Origin: a virus
Virus record (IMG/VR): IMGVR_UViG_3300044535_001224
Coordinates: 1-20,013 of that record
Strand: one strand, 5' to 3'
Length of the DNA stretch: 20,013 nt
Shown here piece by piece: positions 15,493 to 20,013 of this stretch. The notes under the pieces were generated by a model. It saw nothing but the letters and a program-made list of their open reading frames with translations, was not told the DNA's origin and did no database searches. Position 1 is the first letter of the stretch. Each line of letters starts with the position of its first letter. Made by a program: the position numbers and the translations under genes.

Positions 15493-16887
15493 ATGCAGAG
15501 CGAAGACACACTTTCAAAATACGGACAATCATTTCAAACCAAAGTAATATCTGCTTTGCTTACCGATGATAGAATGATGAATACATTATCCGATGTTATT
15601 CATAAAAAATTCTTTGAATCGGAAGCGAATAAGTGGATAGTGGATGAGATTGTATCGCATCATAAAGATTACAATAAAGTGCCTTCGTTGGACGTATTTA
15701 AAGTTCAGGTATCTAAAATTGATAATCAATCTTTACAAAAAACAATTGTAGGACAACTTAAAGAAATATATGGACAAATCGGTAATACTGATTTTGAATA
15801 TATCAAAGATGAGTTTACTTCATTTTGTATTAATCAAAATTTAAAAAATGTAATTGTACAATCTATTGACTTGTTGAAATCAGGTAACTATGATAAAATC
15901 AAAGACTTGGTTGATAAGGCAATGAAGGTTGGTGTTGATGCCGATTTGGGTATGGATTACCTTATTGATTTTGAAAAAAGGTATGATGAAACAAAAAGAG
16001 ATACTGTTGGTACTGATTGGGAATGTATCAATGAACTTATGAATGGTGGATTAGGACCTGGCGAATTGGGGGTTGTAGTTGCACCATCCGGTGTTGGTAA
16101 GACTTGGGTATTATGTGCTTTGGGAGCTGCAGCTGTAAGAGCTGGAAAGACCGTTGCACATTATTCATTGGAATTATCACAAGAATATGTTGGTTTACGA
16201 TATGATACTGTATTTTCACACATACCATCACATGAATTGGTTGATAAGAAAGAAAAAGTATTAACATCTCTGAAAAAATTAAGAGGTAAACTTAAAATTA
16301 AATACTTCCCACCAAAAGGTGCATCTTCAAAAACAATTCAAGCTCACTTAGAAAAGATGATAGCAGCCGGTAATAAGCCCGATTTAGTTATTGTGGATTA
16401 TGCCGATTTGTTATTATCACATTCAAACAAAACCGATAGTACATACGCTGAACAAGGTGGAGTGTACATTGATTTAAGAGGAATGAGTGGTGAGTTAGGA
16501 ATACCAATTTGGACAGCATCACAAACAAATCGTTCAGCAATTGATAGTGAGGTTATTGAAGCTGATAAAATTGCAGATTCATACGCTAAAGTAATGAACG
16601 CTGACTTTATTATGAGTTTGAGTAGAAAAGCTAAAGATAAGTTGAGTAACACTGCAAGAGTGCATGTTATGAAAAACCGATTTGGACAAGATGGTATAAC
16701 ATTCCCAGCTAAAATGAATACAACCGATGGTACATTGGAAGTATATACAGCATCATCAACCGATGGGGTATTAGCACAAAAGGCTAGTGCAAATGGGAAT
16801 GAAATAGAAAGACAACTATTACATAAGAAATATGTTGAAAGTATGCCGGTTGGAAACAAACCGCAACTGGTTACGGGATTAGGATAA
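15493..16887 (+). CDS. Replicative DNA helicase, DnaB/T4 gp41 type
   Basis: This 464-residue hexameric 5'-3' helicase unwinds DNA ahead of the fork and probably loads primase. The N-terminal ~140 residues form the helical primase-interaction domain (LSKYGQSFQTKVISALL start). The RecA-like domain has Walker A APSGVGKT (197-204), the H1a-type YSLELSQEYVGLRYD, Walker B DLVIVDYADLL (297-307), the H3-type PIWTASQTNRSA, and a late KNRFGQDG segment with the likely arginine finger. T4 gp41 is 475 residues, so the length fits. It has its own promoter and is followed after 19 bases by the small Hc1-like gene, likely in the same transcript. No primase is visible in this window. Confidence 0.95.
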   Translation: MQSEDTLSKYGQSFQTKVISALLTDDRMMNTLSDVIHKKFFESEANKWIVDEIVSHHKDYNKVPSLDVFKVQVSKIDNQSLQKTIVGQLKEIYGQIGNTDFEYIKDEFTSFCINQNLKNVIVQSIDLLKSGNYDKIKDLVDKAMKVGVDADLGMDYLIDFEKRYDETKRDTVGTDWECINELMNGGLGPGELGVVVAPSGVGKTWVLCALGAAAVRAGKTVAHYSLELSQEYVGLRYDTVFSHIPSHELVDKKEKVLTSLKKLRGKLKIKYFPPKGASSKTIQAHLEKMIAAGNKPDLVIVDYADLLLSHSNKTDSTYAEQGGVYIDLRGMSGELGIPIWTASQTNRSAIDSEVIEADKIADSYAKVMNADFIMSLSRKAKDKLSNTARVHVMKNRFGQDGITFPAKMNTTDGTLEVYTASSTDGVLAQKASANGNEIERQLLHKKYVESMPVGNKPQLVTGLG

Positions 16888-16906
16888 CAATTAAAAAACA
16901 AAAACT

Positions 16907-17080
16907 ATGGCAACAAGTCAAGAATTATTTGAGCAAATCAAAGGACATTTTACAACCTTTGAAACAGAACACAATGGTACTAAAAAAGTAAACAAATCAA
17001 GAGCTAGAAAAGCAATTGGTGAGTTGAAGAAATTAGTAACTGCTTATAAGAAAGCTTCAACAGAAGAAGGAAAAGCGTAA
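16907..17080 (+). CDS. Short Hc1/histone H1-like DNA-binding protein
   Basis: This is a 57-residue basic protein, MATSQELFEQIKGHF through KKASTEEGKA. It has the pattern of the bacterial Hc1 (histone H1-like) family common in Bacteroidetes: an N-terminal helix (ELFEQIKGHFTTFET), a Lys/Asn turn, then SRARKAIGELKKLVTAYKKAS, matching the family's 'RARKAxxEIxKLxxxxRK' helix. Such proteins bind DNA through the basic helix and are thought to compact or organise it. The gene sits 19 bases after the helicase stop and before a GC-rich hairpin. Whether it packs phage DNA, remodels the host nucleoid or modulates transcription is not visible. The coding call rests on codon structure and the family pattern. 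Confidence 0.8.
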   Translation: MATSQELFEQIKGHFTTFETEHNGTKKVNKSRARKAIGELKKLVTAYKKASTEEGKA

Positions 17081-17086
17081 TATGAT

Positions 17087-17106
17087 AGGGGGGCTACGGC
17101 TCCCCT
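17087..17106 (+). terminator. UACG-tetraloop hairpin, terminator or mRNA-stabilising element
   Basis: AGGGGGGC (17087-17094) pairs with GCTCCCCT (17099-17106), with one G-U pair, around a UACG loop closed by C-G, the very stable UNCG class. T4 commonly uses such hairpins at gene ends. The tail is CTTATATG rather than a T-run, so termination may be partial and 3'-end protection is an alternative. Confidence 0.65.
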
Positions 17107-17270
17107 CTTATATGTTATAATAGACACCTATTTTAACAAATAAAAATATTTTAAAAAAAGTGGATTTTTTATCCACAAACGTGTATTGTTTAGTCAGACA
17201 CCCCATATTTATATTTTCATTTTGGGGTTTTCCTGAAAAAAATTATTAAACAATCAAATCACAAAAAATT
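17107..17270 (+). promoter_or_regulatory. Leader region of the ribonucleotide reductase gene
   Basis: This gene-free stretch holds GTGGAT-TTTTT-ATCCAC (17160-17176, 6-bp stem), the CATATTTATA motif (17204-17213), and ACCCCA (17200-17205) pairing with TGGGGT (17223-17228), followed by TTTT. The second hairpin encloses the CATATTTATA motif. I see no TTTGGT-N18 promoter and no cobalamin riboswitch signature. It may combine a promoter with an attenuator-like hairpin, but this is speculative. Confidence 0.35.
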
Positions 17271-19127
17271 ATGGACATTTCAACACGAATTTTATCGGAC
17301 ATTACAGTATATATGAAATATGCGAAGTATGTACCGGAATTAAACAGAAGAGAAACATGGGAAGAATTAGTTACTCGTAATATGGATATGCATATTAAGA
17401 AGTTCCCAAAATTAGAAAACGAAATTAGAGAGAACTACAAATTCGTGTATGATAAAAAGGTATTACCATCAATGCGTTCAATGCAGTTTGCTGGTAAACC
17501 AATTGAAATTTCACCAAATAGAATTTACAATTGTGCATTCGCACCAGCAGATGATTGGAGAGTGTTTTCAGAAATTATGTTTCTTTTATTAGGTGGAACG
17601 GGTGTAGGTTACTCTGTTCAAAAACATCACGTTGATGCTTTACCTGAAATTAGAAAACCAAATGCAGATAAGACAAGAAGATTTCTTATTGGTGATTCTA
17701 TTGAAGGATGGGCAGATGCTGTGTTAGTATTAATGAAAGCATACTTCTTTGGCGGAAGTAAACCGCAGTTTGATTTTAGAGATATTAGACCAAAGGGTGC
17801 AAGATTAATTACTTCGGGTGGTAAAGCACCTGGACCTCAACCACTTAAAGAGTGTTTGATTAAAGTAGAAGGTATATTAGATGCACACAAAGACGGTGAT
17901 AAATTAGAACCAATTGAAGTACATGATATTATTTGTCATATTGCAGATGCAGTATTGGCAGGTGGTATTCGTAGAGCAGCACTTATTTCATTATTTTCAG
18001 CAACCGATGAAAAAATGATTAGTTGTAAGAGTGGTGCATGGTGGGAAACAAATCCGCAAAGAGGTAGAGCAAATAACTCTGCGGTATTAATGAGACATAA
18101 AATCACAAAAGATTATTTTATGGACTTATGGAAAAGAATTGAAGCAAGTGGAGCCGGTGAACCTGGTATCTATTTAAGTAATGATAAAGATTGGGGAACT
18201 AATCCTTGTTGTGAAATTGCATTAAGACCTTATCAATTCTGTAACTTATGTGAAGTAAACGTAAGTGATATTATAGACCAAACTGATTTGGAAGAAAGAG
18301 TTAAAGCAGCATCGTTCATTGGAACATTGCAAGCTGGATATACTGACTTCCATTATTTAAGACCAATTTGGCAAAGAACAACCGAAAAGGATGCGTTGAT
18401 TGGAATATCTATGACTGGTATCGGAAGTGGTGCTATTTTAAAGCATGATATGAAGGCAGCGGCTAAAATTGTTAAAGAAGAAAATAAAAGAGTAGCTGAT
18501 TTAATGGGAATCAACGCTTCGGCAAGATGTACAACCGTAAAGCCTGCCGGAACAACATCATTAACTTTGGGTACATCTTCTGGAATTCACGCTTGGCACA
18601 ATGATTACTACATTCGTAGAGTAAGAGTTGGTAAGAATGAATCAATTTATTCTCATTTAGTATTACATCATCCTGAATTGGTTGAAGATGAATATTTCAG
18701 ACCACATGATACTGCCGTAATTGGTATTCCACAAAAGGCACCAGCAGATGCAATCTTTAGAACTGAATCTCCAATTCAATTATTAGAGAGAGTTAAGAGA
18801 GTACATAGCGAGTGGGTTAAGCCTGGTCATAGAAGCGGTAACAATACACACAATGTATCTGCAACTGTTTCTATTAGAGAGCATGAGTGGAAAGCAGTTG
18901 GTGAGTGGATGTGGGAAAACAAAGAATTCTATAATGGTCTTTCAGTATTACCGTACGATGGTGGAACTTATATCCAGGCTCCATTTGAAGATTGTACAAA
19001 AGAAAAATACGAAGAACTTATGAAAACATTGCACGATGTTGATTTAAGTAAAGTTATAGAGTTAGAAGATACAACTGACTTAAGTGGTGAGTTGGCATGT
19101 GCGGGTGGTGCGTGTGAAGTTAAGTAA
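17271..19127 (+). CDS. nrdJ: Adenosylcobalamin-dependent (class II) ribonucleotide reductase
   Basis: This 618-residue enzyme reduces ribonucleotides to deoxyribonucleotides using an AdoCbl-derived radical. Key residues match the monomeric Lactobacillus enzyme (RTPR): Cys88 in IYNCAF (=C119); Asn311, Cys313 and Glu315 in NPCCEI (=N406/C408 radical/E410); Cys324 in FCNL, exactly 11 residues later (=C419); and a C-terminal CAGGAC pair, Cys610/Cys615 (=C731/C736), for re-reduction. PAGTTSLTLGTSSG near residue 423 is the phosphate-binding loop type. It is about 120 residues shorter than RTPR, with 64 fewer residues between the first active-site Cys and the radical Cys. DUF5522 and thioredoxin genes follow; thioredoxin is the expected electron donor. 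Activity depends on host cobalamin. Confidence 0.93.
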   Translation: MDISTRILSDITVYMKYAKYVPELNRRETWEELVTRNMDMHIKKFPKLENEIRENYKFVYDKKVLPSMRSMQFAGKPIEISPNRIYNCAFAPADDWRVFSEIMFLLLGGTGVGYSVQKHHVDALPEIRKPNADKTRRFLIGDSIEGWADAVLVLMKAYFFGGSKPQFDFRDIRPKGARLITSGGKAPGPQPLKECLIKVEGILDAHKDGDKLEPIEVHDIICHIADAVLAGGIRRAALISLFSATDEKMISCKSGAWWETNPQRGRANNSAVLMRHKITKDYFMDLWKRIEASGAGEPGIYLSNDKDWGTNPCCEIALRPYQFCNLCEVNVSDIIDQTDLEERVKAASFIGTLQAGYTDFHYLRPIWQRTTEKDALIGISMTGIGSGAILKHDMKAAAKIVKEENKRVADLMGINASARCTTVKPAGTTSLTLGTSSGIHAWHNDYYIRRVRVGKNESIYSHLVLHHPELVEDEYFRPHDTAVIGIPQKAPADAIFRTESPIQLLERVKRVHSEWVKPGHRSGNNTHNVSATVSIREHEWKAVGEWMWENKEFYNGLSVLPYDGGTYIQAPFEDCTKEKYEELMKTLHDVDLSKVIELEDTTDLSGELACAGGACEVK

Positions 19128-19168
19128 GATGCACGATAACTTGGTACAAAATATAGTAAACGGAATAT

Positions 19169-19369
19169 ATGGCTCGATTCGCGGAAACCGATAAGAACCT
19201 ATATTACTTTGAAGGTAGTAGGGTAGTGTTTACACCGGAATACCACATAGAACGTGGATATTGTTGTGGGAATGGGTGTAGACACTGTCCTTACGAACCT
19301 AAACATATAAAGGGAAATATAGAATTAGAAAAAATATATAAAAAAGAAAACGATGAGTGTAGTAGTTAA
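19169..19369 (+). CDS. DUF5522-type cysteine-cluster small protein
   Basis: This is a 66-residue protein with the conserved block FTPEYHIERGYCCGNGCRHCPY (about residues 21-42). It contains four cysteines and a histidine that could bind zinc or an iron-sulfur cluster. The block matches, from memory, the DUF5522 family found widely in Bacteroidetes; its function is unknown. The C-terminal ~20 residues are charged. The gene lies 41 bases after the reductase and overlaps the thioredoxin start by 17 bases in another frame, so it is probably translated together with thioredoxin. A role in redox or metal handling for the reductase is inferred from position only. Confidence 0.8.
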   Translation: MARFAETDKNLYYFEGSRVVFTPEYHIERGYCCGNGCRHCPYEPKHIKGNIELEKIYKKENDECSS

Positions 19370-19622
19370 AAAATTTGGGGCAGCGTGGTGTGGTCCTTGT
19401 AGAGCATTGGCACCTGTATTAGAGGGAATTAAAAAAGAGTTTGAAGGTAAAGCAACATTCGTTGAATATGATGTTGATAATTCTCCAGAAGAATCGGTAC
19501 AATATAATGTTACATCTATTCCATTAGTAATAATTGAAAAAGATGGTGTAGTTTTAGAAAGATTTCAAGGTTTAGCAGCTAAAGTAGCATATACAAATGC
19601 TATTAATGATGCTATAAAATAA
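19353..19622 (+). CDS. trxA: Thioredoxin
   Basis: This is an 89-residue cytosolic dithiol carrier. The active site is AAWCGPCRALAP with Cys13 and Cys16, and the cis-proline loop is VTSIPLVII. VEYDVDNSPE matches the thioredoxin V/A-D-V-D strand. It is shorter than E. coli TrxA (~108 residues), missing the first helix, as in many phage thioredoxins and glutaredoxins. It is expected to re-reduce the Cys610/Cys615 pair of the reductase encoded just upstream. Translation starts inside the DUF5522 gene (17-base overlap), suggesting coupling. It could also serve as a general phage redoxin. The identity is very clear. Confidence 0.93.
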   Translation: MSVVVKKFGAAWCGPCRALAPVLEGIKKEFEGKATFVEYDVDNSPEESVQYNVTSIPLVIIEKDGVVLERFQGLAAKVAYTNAINDAIK

Positions 19623-19623
19623 A

Positions 19624-19655
19624 TTTGGTAATATCCAAAAAGTTTCGTAAATTTG
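19624..19655 (+). promoter_or_regulatory. Promoter for asparagine synthetase-like gene (TTTGGT-N18-TAAATTTG)
   Basis: TTTGGT at 19624-19629 and TAAATTTG at 19648-19655 have the standard 18-base spacer. Only four bases separate the -7 box from the ATG at 19660, so the transcript is probably leaderless or nearly so. Confidence 0.75.
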
Positions 19656-19659
19656 TTAT

Positions 19660-20013
19660 ATGTGTGGAATAATAGGCGGTAATTGGTTTACTTCTAGTAA
19701 GCAGACCCATACCCATTTACAAAAAATAATTCATAGAGGTAGAGATGCTTCTATTGTAGACGAGATAGACAGTGTCTTTGTTGGACACAATCGTCTTTCA
19801 ATTCAAGATTTATCTTCAACAGCAAACCAACCAATGTGGAATGGTGACAAGACTGTGTGTATTGTATATAATGGAGAGTTATGGGATAGTAATTACACAA
19901 AAGAATTAAAAGATAAAATTACAATTCCATTTAAAACAAAATCTGATACTGAAATAATTCTTAATGCTTATTGTGAATTTGGAACTGATTCATTCAAAGA
20001 TTTGGATGGGATG
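19660..20013 (+). CDS. asnB: Asparagine synthetase-type class II glutamine amidotransferase (3'-partial)
   Basis: The first 118 residues are visible and the gene runs off the right edge. The start is fixed because the catalytic nucleophile must be Cys2 (MCGIIGG). The Ntn glutaminase domain motifs follow: IIHRGRDAS (usual HRGPDG, with Pro changed to Arg), GHNRLSIQDLS...NQPM, VYNGELWD (usual NGEIYN) and SDTEIILNAYCEFGTDSF. This domain releases ammonia from glutamine for transfer to a second substrate. In asparagine synthetase that is beta-aspartyl-AMP, but the synthetase half is outside the window, so related amidotransferases that modify sugars or nucleotides remain possible. Phage copies may serve amino-acid supply or surface or DNA modification; this is open. 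Confidence 0.85.
   Translation, partial: MCGIIGGNWFTSSKQTHTHLQKIIHRGRDASIVDEIDSVFVGHNRLSIQDLSSTANQPMWNGDKTVCIVYNGELWDSNYTKELKDKITIPFKTKSDTEIILNAYCEFGTDSFKDLDGM

Noticed and set aside
17082-17120. Tiny frame ATG ATA GGG after the Hc1-like gene
   Set aside because: It has only 12 codons and coincides with the UACG hairpin; no evidence of coding.
5010-17213. T4 late promoter TATAAATA on the minus strand (the complement of TATTTATA)
   Set aside because: All nearby genes run on the + strand, so minus-strand promoters at these three sites would transcribe against the operons; a + strand motif is the simpler reading.
17107-17270. Cobalamin riboswitch before the B12-dependent reductase
   Set aside because: The leader is too short and I see no B12-box-like segment; only simple hairpins are present.

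Overview
The window reads as part of the genome of a large, strictly lytic, T4-like (myovirus-type) phage of a Bacteroidetes host, most likely a flavobacterium. Every supported gene is on the + strand. The DNA is AT-rich, genes are tightly packed, and the recurring promoter is TTTGGT-N18-TATATTTG, which matches the Bacteroidetes -33/-7 signal (TTTG...TAnnTTTG). Several proteins are of types common in Bacteroidetes (DUF5522, a short Hc1-like histone). No integrase, repressor, transposase or CRISPR array is visible.

Layout. 1-2983: the end of a large virion gene, probably a baseplate or tail hub, overlapping a small structural or hypothetical gene. 3027-3413: a complete phage-encoded tmRNA (ssrA) with its own promoter and terminator. 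3484-5005: a small lysine-rich protein overlapping a compact, divergent family A DNA polymerase. 5044-9894: an exported DNA/RNA non-specific endonuclease followed by a 1412-residue multidomain protein with a ParB-like DGHHRW motif and a pair of GX2H motifs like those of TIKI/TraB proteins. 9956-11225: a conserved phage protein and a GH19 endolysin with a peptidoglycan-binding domain. 11278-12171: an acidic protein with a duplicated 64-residue unit. 12424-16887: a replication and recombination block of gp32-like SSB, UvsX/RecA, FEN/RNase H-type 5' nuclease and DnaB/gp41 helicase. 16907-17080: a 57-residue Hc1-like histone. 17271-19622: a nucleotide-metabolism block of B12-dependent ribonucleotide reductase, a DUF5522 Cys-cluster protein and thioredoxin. 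19660 to the window end: the start of an asparagine synthetase-type glutamine amidotransferase.

How they fit together. Polymerase, SSB, UvsX, 5' nuclease and helicase are core replication and recombination functions. The reductase and thioredoxin would supply dNTPs. The tmRNA would rescue stalled ribosomes during infection and tag their products with an unusually long peptide. The giant protein and the acidic repeat protein share a short N-terminal-type cassette ending in an LxE/IxE-A motif resembling T4 capsid-targeting and prohead-protease sites, so both may be packaged in the head and injected.

The most noteworthy items are the phage tmRNA with a 24-codon tag, the secreted nuclease, the giant polyvalent-type protein, a UUAAA-repeat leader before the SSB gene that mirrors the T4 gene 32 autoregulatory operator, and the rigidly spaced promoter family. 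Functions are read from motifs by eye. No database search was possible.
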